64,000 bases of DNA from JAGNLV01 sp964612145 (GCA_964612145.1 CAZTBP010000004.1:133579-197578); one strand, 5' to 3'; positions 54,737 to 63,422 are shown, counted from the stretch's first letter. Notes: generated from the sequence alone by a model not told the origin. A program made the numbers and translations.

Positions 54737-54867
54737 TGTATCCTCTCTATTTTAGTCTTGTTTGAGCCGCCCGCTTTCACTTTCACCGGCTTTCTATAGT
54801 GATCAGCTAACGCTCCGGCTACAAGGACCGGAATTAGCCCGAATATGATCCATGCTGCGATTGACAT
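54730..54867 (-). CDS. Tiny membrane protein coupled to the ABM gene
   Basis: A 45-residue open frame with ATG at 54867, preceded by AAAGG eight to nine bases upstream. One hydrophobic helix (MSIAAWIIFGLIPVLVAGAL) is followed by a basic tail (YRKPVKVK). Its stop at 54730-54732 overlaps the GTG of the ABM gene, the usual arrangement in coupled pairs. The N-terminus resembles small YeaQ/YmgE-like proteins. Function unknown. Confidence 0.6.
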   Translation of the reverse strand: MSIAAWIIFGLIPVLVAGALADHYRKPVKVKAGGSNKTKIERIQC

Positions 54868-54994
54868 ATTTTCTGCCTTTCGGTGTCGTTTCGGGGTATA
54901 TTCGACAAGTTGCCGAGTTCTAAACTGGGCTCGGTTTCGGTCGACACCTGACGTGTCGTCCGAGGCCTGATGATTACATTCCTTTGATCTCTCA

Positions 54995-55228
54995 TTACTC
55001 TTCTTGAATCTCCAACAGGTTTCCGGCCAGCTTCGTACCTTGCAAGCCGTCGATGGCTGCCTGTGCCTGCACGTTCGAGGGCATCTCTACAAGACCGGTC
55101 GCTCGCAATATGCCCTTGACTGTGTACGTGCTCACACTGACATCTGACACCACACCATATTCGGCAAAGCAATCAAAGAGTTCCTCACGGGAGGTTGTCG
55201 GTGAGAGGTTAATGACATTGATATGCAT
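54995..55228 (-). CDS. RRM-fold RNA-binding protein
   Basis: A 77-residue protein that is a single RRM. RNP-2 is MHINVINL and RNP-1 corresponds to GLVEMPSN with an intact beta-alpha-beta layout (SREELFDCFAEYG, QAAIDGLQGTKLAGNLLEI). Its RNP-1 lacks the usual aromatic pair, so nucleic-acid binding may be weak. Start at 55228 has a weak ribosome site. Small RRM proteins occur in cyanobacteria and FCB groups. Confidence 0.75.
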   Translation of the reverse strand: MHINVINLSPTTSREELFDCFAEYGVVSDVSVSTYTVKGILRATGLVEMPSNVQAQAAIDGLQGTKLAGNLLEIQEE

Positions 55229-55270
55229 ACGATGCTCATTTCTACCGGTGCGGATCGTTTTGTACCGCAA

Positions 55271-55594
55271 TGGGTTTGGAGAGGCGTTTTACAGGCGCGC
55301 ACTTGTCACCAGATGAGCGATTTGACAAGGATTGATTTGCTGGATCAAGGCTTGAAAAATAGCTGACTTGGAGACGCTACTTCCATATATATGTACGTTT
55401 GAATGGTCGCAACAACTGGGCTTACTTTCACCATAGAGTAAAATAGGTCATACTAGAGGGCCTACAATATCGCGCAAGGCCGTGGGCCACCACATTTTGA
55501 GGGTCTCTGACCCTGGTGGACGGCGGATTTGCCTTGACAATATTTTAGATGATTCTTTCATTATGAATGAAGGTCTTTTATTGGCGGTGAGTTT
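55271..55594. other. Intergenic region with stem-loop
   Basis: No gene is seen in 55271-55594. CCACCA (55487-55492) pairs with TGGTGG (55514-55519), enclosing GGGTC/GACCC (55501-55505 with 55509-55513). The stem-loop lies 75 bases upstream of the response regulator gene; TTGACA at 55533-55538 has no matching -10 at 17 bp. Confidence 0.5.
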
Positions 55595-56293
55595 GTGAAA
55601 AAAGGACAAATACCTAAAATTCGAGTTCTCCTGATAGAAGATAATCGTCTTCTTCGTGAAGGTATAACAAGGATGCTCAATGAGCAGCCGGATATCCGAG
55701 CGGTATCCAGTTCAGGCAATGGTGATGCCATGGAGAAGGCGAAGAAGCTCAAACCCCAGGTCGTTCTGCTTGATCTGGGGCTGCGGAGCCAGAACAGCCT
55801 GCGGGTAGCCGGACTTATCAAGAAGGAGTTCCCGAAAACCCAGATTGTCGTGATGGATCTCATGCCGGCCCAAAGCGAGGTCGTCGAATTTGTCCAGGCC
55901 GGGGTGTCCGGTTTTATTCTCAAGGATGCCACGATTGACGATTTTCTTAACACGATACGGTCAGTTGCCGAGGGGAAGAAAGTCCTGCCGCCAACCCTGA
56001 CCGAATCGTTGTTTTCTCATATTGTGGAATACGCAGTCCACAGTTCGAAAGCCGACCGACTGATGAAGGCCGTGAGGTTGACGCGCCGTGAACACGAGGT
56101 CGTAAATCTGATTGCACGGGGAATGAGCAACAAGGAAATCGCCGGCGAGCTTCATATCGCCGTACATACCGTCAAGAGCCATGTTCATAATACGCTTGAA
56201 AAACTTGCGCTTCACTCCCGCCTTGAACTGGCTACGTTTGCCCTTACCGAGGGAATGGTGAGGAAGGCTGAGGAGCCTGACTCGAAGGAGTAG
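55595..56293 (+). CDS. NarL/FixJ-type response regulator
   Basis: A 232-residue cytoplasmic regulator with a GTG start. Receiver domain: DxR acid pair LLIEDNR, phospho-acceptor Asp in VVLLDLGL, and the late Lys in FILKDA. Output domain: LuxR helix-turn-helix LTRREHEVVNLIARGMSNKEIAGELHIAVHTVKSHV near residues 165-205. No histidine kinase is encoded nearby, so it is an orphan in this window. Its targets may include the plus-strand genes that follow. Confidence 0.92.
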   Translation: MKKGQIPKIRVLLIEDNRLLREGITRMLNEQPDIRAVSSSGNGDAMEKAKKLKPQVVLLDLGLRSQNSLRVAGLIKKEFPKTQIVVMDLMPAQSEVVEFVQAGVSGFILKDATIDDFLNTIRSVAEGKKVLPPTLTESLFSHIVEYAVHSSKADRLMKAVRLTRREHEVVNLIARGMSNKEIAGELHIAVHTVKSHVHNTLEKLALHSRLELATFALTEGMVRKAEEPDSKE

Positions 56294-56442
56294 TCGGTAA
56301 GTAAGGCTCATCCTTAGGGGCTAGATCTCTTTTCAATCTTTTGGCCGATTGTCATCCCGGATCAATGGGCTATCTTTATCCTGACTCTAACTCACAAACT
56401 CCAGACAGGTTGTTTTGTGAAAACAGACAGGAGATTTTACTA

Positions 56443-57144
56443 ATGAAAATGAAGAAGTCGACTTTCGTGATGACCGGTTCGGCCTTTTTGTTTCTTGCGA
56501 TCGCCCTTACATCCACGACTGGATATGCGCAGGCAACTCAGCGTCCGTTTCCAGCTGACCCGTATATGGTCGTAGTGCCGGTGCGCAGCGCCCAGGAGAT
56601 TGCCACTGATTTGGACAATGCGACGGTCACGCGAGAGCTCGCGATCCATCGCAACCTGCAGGCCGTCGAACGCCTGAGGCAAATTGCCAATGCTATCGAC
56701 GGCCGGGAAACGGCAGTCGACAACATCAACGACCGCAAGGATGACGCCAAAGATGATGATCGCAAGTCCGAGGAGACATCGCTGAAGATCGAAGAAAAGG
56801 CTAACAAGCAGACAATCAAGCTCTTGAAGCGCCTCAGGAGTCTTCGAGAGGCTGAAGTCGATCTGGCCGAGTCCGAGGAGAATCACGCGGACATGGCGAT
56901 TCTTGTCCTGCAGCGCGAAGGCGACCTGCAGCAGAAGCGATCCGAATATAACTGGCCGTCAATCGCCAATTCCGGTGATCTTGCCAGGAATACCGCCAGT
57001 CAGGTACTCAGAGAGCTGGAAGTTGATCTTCTGGAACTGCAGAAAGACCTGGCGAGCGAAACTAAAAACGTCGCCTCAAAGCAGAAAAAGGTCGTCGAGC
57101 AGCGCATGAAGCTGCACGAAGCCCAGTCCAAACTCGGTCTTTAA
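56443..57144 (+). CDS. Exported coiled-coil protein
   Basis: A 233-residue protein beginning at the ATG at 56443 (AGGAG eight bases upstream); the longer frame from 56341 has no such site. A signal peptide (MKKSTFVMTGSAFLFLAIALT, cleaved after GYA) is followed by a long charged helical region (RQIANAIDGRE, KSEETSLKIEEKANKQ, LRELEVDLLELQKDLASETKNV). It may be a periplasmic spacer. Function unknown. Confidence 0.65.
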   Translation: MKMKKSTFVMTGSAFLFLAIALTSTTGYAQATQRPFPADPYMVVVPVRSAQEIATDLDNATVTRELAIHRNLQAVERLRQIANAIDGRETAVDNINDRKDDAKDDDRKSEETSLKIEEKANKQTIKLLKRLRSLREAEVDLAESEENHADMAILVLQREGDLQQKRSEYNWPSIANSGDLARNTASQVLRELEVDLLELQKDLASETKNVASKQKKVVEQRMKLHEAQSKLGL

Positions 57145-57192
57145 CTTAGAAAGGCGCAGCCACCACTGCGGGATCCGTGCGAAAACAAGTGA

Positions 57193-57215
57193 CGCCGATC
57201 GGACAACGATCGGCG
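57193..57215 (+). terminator. Hairpin between the coiled-coil and LapA-like genes
   Basis: CGCCGATCG (57193-57201) pairs perfectly with CGATCGGCG (57207-57215) around GACAA. The flanking sequence GGGCGTGTTT is only modestly T-rich, so it may be an attenuator or RNA-stability hairpin. Confidence 0.5.
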
Positions 57216-57261
57216 GGCGTGTTTCCGAATCAACGGTCCGCGTACTTTATCGGAGACTACA

Positions 57262-57732
57262 ATGAAAATTCTAACACTACTGATGGTGATTGCCTTGTGT
57301 GCAATTGCCGCCTTTGTCGCGCTCAACTGGAGTGCGATCACAATGTCGACAACTCTCTCGCTCGGGGTTACCTCTATTCAGGCGCCTCTCGGGTTTCTGA
57401 TGCTGGCGTTGCTGGCCCTGTTCACTTTATTGTTTTCGTTGTTCGTTGTTTATTCAAGGACATCCGGATTCTTCAGGGAACGACATCATTCGCGGGAGAT
57501 GCAAGCGACTCAAGAACTTGCCGACAACGCCGAAACCTCGCGCTTCACGGAGTTACGAAATATTCTGGGACCGGAGTTCAAGAAACACGCGGACCTGTAC
57601 TCGGAAGCGACGGCGACGGTGATGGCACGACTGGAACAGCTTGACGGACTCATCCGGTCTAAGAGGCAGGATCCAGGGCTTCTCAATCTCGCACCAGTCA
57701 AATCGCTCCAATTTGCAAAACAGAAGGAATAA
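57262..57732 (+). CDS. LapA-domain membrane protein
   Basis: A 156-residue membrane protein with two helices at residues 1-20 and 40-66 (LGFLMLALLALFTLLFSLFVV), then a cytoplasmic charged tail to residue 156. The plan fits LapA/DUF1049 proteins, which in enteric bacteria act with LPS assembly. GGAG precedes the ATG. The next gene starts two bases after its stop, so the two are coupled. Confidence 0.75.
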   Translation: MKILTLLMVIALCAIAAFVALNWSAITMSTTLSLGVTSIQAPLGFLMLALLALFTLLFSLFVVYSRTSGFFRERHHSREMQATQELADNAETSRFTELRNILGPEFKKHADLYSEATATVMARLEQLDGLIRSKRQDPGLLNLAPVKSLQFAKQKE

Positions 57733-57734
57733 TC

Positions 57735-58013
57735 ATGAACGAAAAAGAAGCTTACGCACAAGAACTGCAGACCCAGCTTGACGAATTCAAAGCCGAGATC
57801 GAAAGGCTGAAAGCACGAGCAGACAAGGCCGAAGAGCCCTGGCATCAGCAACAGGTCGAAATGCTGCAGGGAAAGCACCGGCAAGCCAGAGAAAAACTTG
57901 GTGAACTCAGAGACGCCGGCGACGATGCCTGGGAGGACATGAAGGAAGGTATTACCTCCGCATGGAATGCAGTCGGCACCGCCCTGAAGTCCGCGACTAA
58001 GCGGTTTGAATAG
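57735..58013 (+). CDS. sll1863-like coiled-coil protein
   Basis: A 92-residue cytoplasmic coiled-coil protein. The N-terminus NEKEAYAQELQTQLDEFKAEIERLKARADKAE matches small stress proteins of the sll1863 type; the C-terminal WEDMKEGITSAWNAVGTALKSATKRFE is a second amphipathic helix. It follows the LapA-like gene by two bases. A related short frame lies at 63895-63984. Confidence 0.7.
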   Translation: MNEKEAYAQELQTQLDEFKAEIERLKARADKAEEPWHQQQVEMLQGKHRQAREKLGELRDAGDDAWEDMKEGITSAWNAVGTALKSATKRFE

Positions 58014-58381
58014 AACCCGGCAAATCACGATCATCCGCTCAGTGCGCCGGAATTTTGTCGGGAACCGTCAAGGGACGGACTTGGAACTCGATCGATGGGA
58101 TTAGTTCATTTTTCCATCTCTTGACGGATTGACTAACGGCCCGAGTACCATATATTTACGTACAGCGGGTGAGTTAAGGTAAAGGCAGCAAGTGTCTGAC
58201 CTTCGGATCCGAACAACAATCTCCGACCGACACTCACAGACATCCGAAAAAAAGTGAACCTGCCGCTGGCTCACTCCCGGCATCAGGAGCCCGCCGGGAC
58301 AGCAGACAACGGCGATACGACAACCGCTAGGACAGCCAGCGATGCTTTACACACAATGTGGCTCGATGAAGTAGATGAACC
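58014..58381. other. Intergenic region with a promoter
   Basis: No gene is seen. The promoter at 58129-58156 lies in it; its leader would be about 220 nt to the ATP-cone gene. Confidence 0.5.
58129..58156 (+). promoter_or_regulatory. Sigma-70 promoter of the ATP-cone gene cluster
   Basis: TTGACT (58129-58134) and TATATT (58151-58156) are separated by 16 bp. Confidence 0.55.
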
Positions 58382-58624
58382 ATGCATATGATCACAAAAC
58401 GCTCGCGCCAGGAAGAGCCATTCCGCAGAGACAAGATCGAAAAGTCGATGCGGAGCGCCGGAATCTCCCGGGAGACCGCCGAGCTGGTGGCGGCCGATAT
58501 CAAGCATCACGACGGCATGACAACAACGGAACTGCGCGGGCGGGTAATCGGCGCAATTAAGAACAAAGAGCCGCAGGCGGCCAAACGGTACGAATCGCAC
58601 CCGGGAAAAGGGCACGAGGCATAA
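58382..58624 (+). CDS. Stand-alone ATP-cone protein
   Basis: An 80-residue protein that is almost only an ATP-cone domain: MITKRSRQEEPFRRDKIEKSMRSAGI and TTTELRGRVIGAIKNKEPQAAKRYES, which resemble the nucleotide-sensing cone of ribonucleotide reductase and NrdR. No catalytic or DNA-binding part is attached. It may sense ATP for a partner. Start may be the ATG at 58388. The next gene begins one base after its stop codon. Confidence 0.75.
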   Translation: MHMITKRSRQEEPFRRDKIEKSMRSAGISRETAELVAADIKHHDGMTTTELRGRVIGAIKNKEPQAAKRYESHPGKGHEA

Positions 58625-58625
58625 T

Positions 58626-59348
58626 ATGGCGCAACCGTATATATTAAGGAGTGAGGGTTTGAAAACCGAGAGATCGGCTCGAAGAAAGGTGTTTGAGAAA
58701 GACACGTCTCCACACGTCGATGCGCTCTGGAGGACTGCCCTGTGGCTTACCTTGAGAGGTAGTCTTGCCGAGAACCTTATACTGAAGACTATGACGCGAG
58801 CCTATCAGGAGTGGCAGGATTCTGAAGACTTGGTCAACAGCAAAGCACGTTTGTTCAGGACACTCACGAGAGAGTTTTTTGGATTCGGAAAGCACAAGCG
58901 ACACTGTCAGCCATCGTCGGCATTTCTTTCAGAGAACATAAGGACGATCGCAGATCCCCAGGGACGGAATCCGCAAGTAACGACGGCAGCAATCGGCTAT
59001 TCGCAACTGCCGCTGCTGGCCGATACTTCGCAGGTAGCGGTCAAGGGGGCCATAGCACGTCTCAGACCGCGCTCCCGCCTGATGCTGATATTGCTGCTTC
59101 GGGAGAGGTATTCGTATGCTGATATCGCTTACATTACAGATATTCGGGAGAGTTCCGTAAAGGCGATCCTCACCAGACTTCGCCGCCTTATCCCCCTTTA
59201 TCTTGCTGAACACGCCGAACTGGCGGCCGAAGCGGCCGGCGACGCTGCATGGTCGGATCAGTCAGTCGAATTCGAGAACGAATCTGAAACCGTACTTGTG
59301 CCGTCCAGCTTGGGATGGAAGATCCAGGGGGACGGCACGTCGCAATGA
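58626..59348 (+). CDS. Sigma factor-like protein (ECF-type, with extra C-terminal tail)
   Basis: A 240-residue protein. The N-terminal part (HVDALWRTALWLTLRGSLAENLILKTMTRAYQEW) resembles sigma region 2 and the part RLRPRSRLMLILLLRERYSYADIAYITDIRESSVKAILTRLRRLIP resembles region 4, but both are divergent. A start at TTG 58659 (seven bases after AAGGAG) is a strong alternative to the ATG used here, which lies next to the preceding stop. The C-terminal acidic tail is unusual. Role: regulator of the envelope/stress genes that follow, by inference. Confidence 0.65.
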   Translation: MAQPYILRSEGLKTERSARRKVFEKDTSPHVDALWRTALWLTLRGSLAENLILKTMTRAYQEWQDSEDLVNSKARLFRTLTREFFGFGKHKRHCQPSSAFLSENIRTIADPQGRNPQVTTAAIGYSQLPLLADTSQVAVKGAIARLRPRSRLMLILLLRERYSYADIAYITDIRESSVKAILTRLRRLIPLYLAEHAELAAEAAGDAAWSDQSVEFENESETVLVPSSLGWKIQGDGTSQ

Positions 59349-59419
59349 GTGGTATACGTATGACTGTATTACCAGCTACTGAAATTTCACGATAGATTCA
59401 AATGTATGAAGGAGTTAAA

Positions 59420-60040
59420 ATGTTTAAGATAATTGGCTTAGCCTCGGCAATCGTGCTCGTATTCTTTATCGCGGGTTGCGGTATTGGCGAAGCGGATCAG
59501 GGGGATAGCGCTGCGAGTACTACGTATGCTACGATGCCGACTGGTACGCGAATCGACGTCACGCTTGTCGATTCGATAGATACTGATGAGCAGATCACCG
59601 GTACCGAGTTCCGTGCCAGACTTACCCGACCCATTGTCGTGGACGGAACCACGCTATTTGCGGATGGCGCTGATGCGGTCGGAGTACTGAATCGGGTAGT
59701 CGAATCCGGTCGTCTCAAGACACCCGCCGAACTGGACTTTAGCTTAACCGCGATCGAGGATCAAACGGGGCGCTGGATCAACGTCGGCACCGCCATGATT
59801 CAGGAGAAAAAGGGGTCGCACACGAACCGTGAGGTGGCCATGATCGGCGGCGGGGCGCTGGTCGGCGGCATAATCGGCAAGATCATAAACAGAGACGGCA
59901 GCACCGAAATCGGCGCCGCCGCTGGAGCGGTCGCGGGCACGGGCCTGTCTGCCGCAACCGGCAAGAAGGACATCTTCTTCGGTGTCGGTACGGAAGTAGT
60001 GTTCTTCTCGAATCAGCCGACTCAGGTCGCCGTGAAATAG
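59420..60040 (+). CDS. Glycine-zipper lipoprotein
   Basis: A 206-residue lipoprotein starting at the ATG at 59420 (AAGGAG six bases upstream). The signal ends at FIAGC near residue 20. The C-terminal part contains a glycine-rich membrane segment (GGGALVGGIIGKIINRDG and GAAAGAVAGTGLSAATG), typical of glycine-zipper proteins that insert in the outer membrane. Function unknown; envelope stability is plausible. Confidence 0.7.
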   Translation: MFKIIGLASAIVLVFFIAGCGIGEADQGDSAASTTYATMPTGTRIDVTLVDSIDTDEQITGTEFRARLTRPIVVDGTTLFADGADAVGVLNRVVESGRLKTPAELDFSLTAIEDQTGRWINVGTAMIQEKKGSHTNREVAMIGGGALVGGIIGKIINRDGSTEIGAAAGAVAGTGLSAATGKKDIFFGVGTEVVFFSNQPTQVAVK

Positions 60041-60106
60041 CAGAAGGCCAGATCGACTTATAGTCGATGTTTCCTTCCGCGAAGTACGTTTAGAAAGGAC
60101 AAGAAA

Positions 60107-60592
60107 ATGAAGAAGATTATTCTGGCATCATTGATAATCGGTCTATCCTGGAGCTCCGCAGCCCAGGGGAATGATCGCCCGGCCGGATTCCACGGCATAG
60201 GACCGCGCGCCGGGCTTACCCTAAACCCTGACCAGGTCCACATCGGCGGCCACATAGATTTCGGAGATCTCGCGAACAATCTGATGATCATGCCGAATAT
60301 CGAAGTCGGGTTCGGCGACGATTGGACCACCGTGGCACCGTCGTTCGAGCTCGATTACCGCTTCCGCTCCGATTGGGGTGCATGGACCCCGTACCTGGGT
60401 GGCGGTATCGGTCCCGTGTTTTATTCTCATAAGAACGGCGGCAGCTCGTCCGATCTCGGTCTCTACATGCAGTTTGGCATGGGGAAGGGATCATCCAGCA
60501 GCGAGACGGGACATTTCTTCGTAGAGGGTAAGCTGGGTTTGGCCGATGCACCTGATTTCAAGGCAACGATCGGCTGGACTTTCGGTGAGTGA
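60107..60592 (+). CDS. Outer-membrane beta-barrel-like protein
   Basis: A 161-residue exported protein with a signal peptide (MKKIILASLIIGLSWSSAAQG). The remainder alternates hydrophobic and polar residues in strands (GPRAGLTLNPDQVHIGGHIDF, TPYLGGGIGPVFY, FVEGKLGL, FKATIGWTF), and ends with an aromatic residue near the C-terminus (GWTFGE), as in small beta-barrels. AAAGGACAAG precedes the ATG. Confidence 0.75.
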   Translation: MKKIILASLIIGLSWSSAAQGNDRPAGFHGIGPRAGLTLNPDQVHIGGHIDFGDLANNLMIMPNIEVGFGDDWTTVAPSFELDYRFRSDWGAWTPYLGGGIGPVFYSHKNGGSSSDLGLYMQFGMGKGSSSSETGHFFVEGKLGLADAPDFKATIGWTFGE

Positions 60593-60729
60593 ACGGCGGG
60601 CGGCGTCGACAACCGGATGACAATCGCGACGTCGCAGTCGTCAATTGAATAACCTGCCGGATCACCGTCGGCTGATGAAAGGATGCACCAGCCGGCGTTG
60701 ATTTTCCGGCGAATAGAAAAGAGGATCGT

Positions 60730-60879
60730 ATGATTTGGACCTTAGCGTTGATACTACTGATTCTGTGGGCGTTGGGCCTGTTGACGGGCTACACCCTCGG
60801 AGGGTTTGTTCACATCCTGATCGTCGTAGCGATTATCGTCGTACTGTTCAGGCTGATTTCCGGTCGGCGGACCGTGTAA
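60730..60879 (+). CDS. lmo0937-like small membrane protein
   Basis: A 49-residue frame, too short for the usual search limits. ATG at 60730 is preceded by AAGAGGA. Two hydrophobic helices (MIWTLALILLILWALGLL and HILIVVAIIVVLFRLIS) are joined by GYTLGG and end with a basic tail, the layout of the small lmo0937-type membrane proteins often found beside stress genes. Function unknown. Confidence 0.75.
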   Translation: MIWTLALILLILWALGLLTGYTLGGFVHILIVVAIIVVLFRLISGRRTV

Positions 60880-60907
60880 AGCGAAATACGTCCGGAAAGG
60901 AACCCAC

Positions 60908-61147
60908 ATGAACATTATAACTGTAATCGGAATCATCCTCGTCGTGATCGGCACGGTCGGACTCATCTGGGGAGGCGTGAACTACACGTCCAGCCGGAAC
61001 GCCGTAGACGTGGGTGGGATGCATGTCGAGGTGAATGAGACCAGAGATATCCCGTTATCGCCGATCGCCGGCGGCATTGCCCTGATCGCCGGGATCGTAC
61101 TCGTCGTCGTCGGCAGGCGACAGCCTTCCGACAGCAAAGGGCATTAA
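60908..61147 (+). CDS. DUF3185-like membrane protein
   Basis: A 79-residue protein with hydrophobic helices at 3-22 (IITVIGIILVVIGTVGLIWG) and about 52-68 (IAGGIALIAGIVLVVVG). The motif YTSSRNAVDVGGMHVEVNET between them fits DUF3185-like small proteins. AAAGGAACCC precedes the ATG. Function unknown. Confidence 0.75.
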   Translation: MNIITVIGIILVVIGTVGLIWGGVNYTSSRNAVDVGGMHVEVNETRDIPLSPIAGGIALIAGIVLVVVGRRQPSDSKGH

Positions 61148-61304
61148 CCCGGTTGTCGGGCGACAATGATGGCAAAAGAACAATCAGTATGATGACTCAG
61201 AGGCAGTGGCAGACCGTGGCTGCCCGCGGTCGAAACTGATGGAAGGTTTCGAGAAACCAAACATGCTTTATGAACTGCAAACATTAAACTTTCAGGAGGA
61301 TGCC

Positions 61305-61685
61305 ATGGAGGTAACCAACATTCAGGTAAAGCTGCGCAGCGAAGAGAAGCTGAAAGGCTTCGTCGACGTGACATTCGACGACTGTTTCGTCGTGCGTGGT
61401 TGCCGGATTATTCAGAGTAGCACCGGCTATTTTGTCGCCATGCCTTCACAGAAGAAAGCCGACGGCACACACCGTGACATTGCCCACCGGATTAACGCGG
61501 TAATGCGGCAGAGGATCGAGGACAGCGTCATTAAAGCGTACGTGACCGAATTGCGGTCGCGCGGGGAGATGCAGTTGACCGGGGGCGAAGCGGTTGCGCA
61601 ACAGGCCTCCGGCTCGGAGCGCGCAACTCGCCTGTCGCCACAGGAAGAAATGCGCGGCGACAGCCAGGGTATGGAACAGGGCTGA
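61305..61685 (+). CDS. spoVG: SpoVG-family protein
   Basis: A 126-residue protein from the ATG at 61305 (AGGAGGA upstream). The SpoVG core is complete in outline: MEVTNIQVKLRSEEKLKGFVDVTFDDCFVVRGCRIIQ and FVAMPSQKKADGTHRDIAHRINAVMRQRIEDSVIKAYV. SpoVG binds DNA or RNA and was first known in Bacillus and Staphylococcus; it is widespread beyond spore formers. A Gln/Ser-rich tail of about 30 residues extends past the family core. It closes the small-gene cluster. Confidence 0.88.
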   Translation: MEVTNIQVKLRSEEKLKGFVDVTFDDCFVVRGCRIIQSSTGYFVAMPSQKKADGTHRDIAHRINAVMRQRIEDSVIKAYVTELRSRGEMQLTGGEAVAQQASGSERATRLSPQEEMRGDSQGMEQG

Positions 61686-61856
61686 GCCGGGCGGTCTGTG
61701 TGAAACGGTGAAGGCATAGGTTAGCTGCACTACGGAGCAGGCCGCGTTGGCCCTGTCACACTGCAGGCGGGCCAGGCCCGGGACAAGAACGTCCAACATC
61801 TCCAGAACATGACGGTTACCGTCATGCCTGAGGATTTTGGTCAGGAGACAAACGAT

Positions 61857-63422
61857 TTGGCGAAACTTTCAATCGTAATTATCGATCTTGTCGCCAAGGC
61901 TCCGACACGAACCATATGGATGCGGATCATGGGCGCCAACTTCGTCAGCATCATGCCGCAGGTCGTGGCAACATGGTGTGAGCAACAGGGACACGACGTA
62001 ACTCTCGTCACTTATACGGGCCGGGAAGATCTGATTGAGGATCTGCCGGAACATATCGACCTTGTCTTAATCAGTTCGTTCACCGAGGCTGCCTTGCTAT
62101 CGTACGCGCTGAGCAACTTGTTTAGATCGCGCGGTGCTGTTACTGCACTCGGCGGCCCGCACGCCCGCTGCTATCCTCAGGACACGCAGAAGTATTTCGA
62201 CTATGTACTGGGCTTTACCGACAGAGTGCTGATTGATGATGTCATCCGTGACTGCTCCCCCCACCGTCCGGTGGGATTGAGTCTTTCGGCGGCTCATCAT
62301 CCAGTCAATCTGCCGGGAGTACGTGAACGATGGAAGTACATCGAGCAGGCACTGCGAAAAGCACCCGCGATAAAAATCGTTCCCCTTCTCAGTAGTCTTG
62401 GATGTCCCTACTCGTGCGAATTCTGTATCGATTCATCGGTACCGTTTCAACCTCTTGATCCGGAGGGGATGAAGGAAGATCTTCGCTTCCTTCTCGGCAA
62501 ATTGAAACGGCCCCGAGTGGCCTGGCACGATCCCAATTTCGGCGTCCGCTTTGACAAGTGCATGGACGCAATCGAAGACGTGGTACCTCCGGGGCGAATG
62601 GACTTCATCGCCGAATCAACTCTCTCGCTCCTTTCCGAAGCCCGTGTGAAGCGGCTGGCGCGCAACGGCTTCAAGGCGCTGCTGCCGGGAATCGAATCCT
62701 GGTTTGACCTGGGCAGGAAGTCTCGTACCGGAAAGCACACGGGGATGCAGAAGGTGAGGGAAGTCTCTGACCATGTGAATATGATCCTGCGTCATATTCC
62801 GTATGTGCAGACCAATCACATTTTCGGGCTAGACAGCGACAAAGGTTCAGCTCCCTTTGAACTTACCAAGCGGTTTCTTGATCTCAGTCCTGGTGCGTTT
62901 CCGGCGTACTCGATGCTGTCGGCTTTCGGACAGGCAGCGCCCCAAAACCTCGCCTTTCAGCAGGACAACCGAGTGATGCCAATTCCGTTTCATTTCCTCA
63001 GTAATATCCAGATGAACCTGAAACCGAAGAACTACTCGTGGCCCAGATTCTATGATCATCTTATCGATGTGACAAAGTACTCGTATTCTTCACGGCTGAT
63101 ATTCCGACGATTCATGGCTAACGGAGAGACAATACCAAGGTGGTTAAATGTCGTTCGCGGACTTTCATCCGAACGATTTGTTCGCGTTGCCTACTTTAAA
63201 AATATGCGTCGGCGACTGGAAACCGACCGGCCTCTGCGCCGTTTTTTTGAACAGGAGACAAATGAAATCCCCGAGTATTTCATAGAGCGAATCCGCAGAG
63301 ATCTGGGACAGTTTTGGGAATGGTTACCTGAAGGGGCTATTAGGCATGACCCCAACGCCTATCTTGAGTCGACAGCGATAACTGCATCCCCTGAGGTGCT
63401 CCCTCGCACCAGATATGCCTAA
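61857..63422 (+). CDS. B12-binding radical SAM protein
   Basis: A 521-residue enzyme from the preferred TTG at 61857, which has AGGAG nine bases upstream and lets the product begin directly with the Rossmann-type cobalamin domain (KLSIVIIDLVAKAPT); an ATG at 61809 is the alternative. The radical SAM cluster motif CPYSCEFC gives Cys183, Cys187 and Cys190. The order fits B12-binding radical SAM enzymes such as hopanoid, lipid or antibiotic-related methylases. The C-terminal region is helical. Substrate unknown. It follows the SpoVG gene with 171 bp between. Confidence 0.8.
   Translation: MAKLSIVIIDLVAKAPTRTIWMRIMGANFVSIMPQVVATWCEQQGHDVTLVTYTGREDLIEDLPEHIDLVLISSFTEAALLSYALSNLFRSRGAVTALGGPHARCYPQDTQKYFDYVLGFTDRVLIDDVIRDCSPHRPVGLSLSAAHHPVNLPGVRERWKYIEQALRKAPAIKIVPLLSSLGCPYSCEFCIDSSVPFQPLDPEGMKEDLRFLLGKLKRPRVAWHDPNFGVRFDKCMDAIEDVVPPGRMDFIAESTLSLLSEARVKRLARNGFKALLPGIESWFDLGRKSRTGKHTGMQKVREVSDHVNMILRHIPYVQTNHIFGLDSDKGSAPFELTKRFLDLSPGAFPAYSMLSAFGQAAPQNLAFQQDNRVMPIPFHFLSNIQMNLKPKNYSWPRFYDHLIDVTKYSYSSRLIFRRFMANGETIPRWLNVVRGLSSERFVRVAYFKNMRRRLETDRPLRRFFEQETNEIPEYFIERIRRDLGQFWEWLPEGAIRHDPNAYLESTAITASPEVLPRTRYA

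Noticed and set aside
55533..55538. TTGACA as -35 of the response regulator gene
   Set aside because: No acceptable -10 element lies 16-18 bp downstream.
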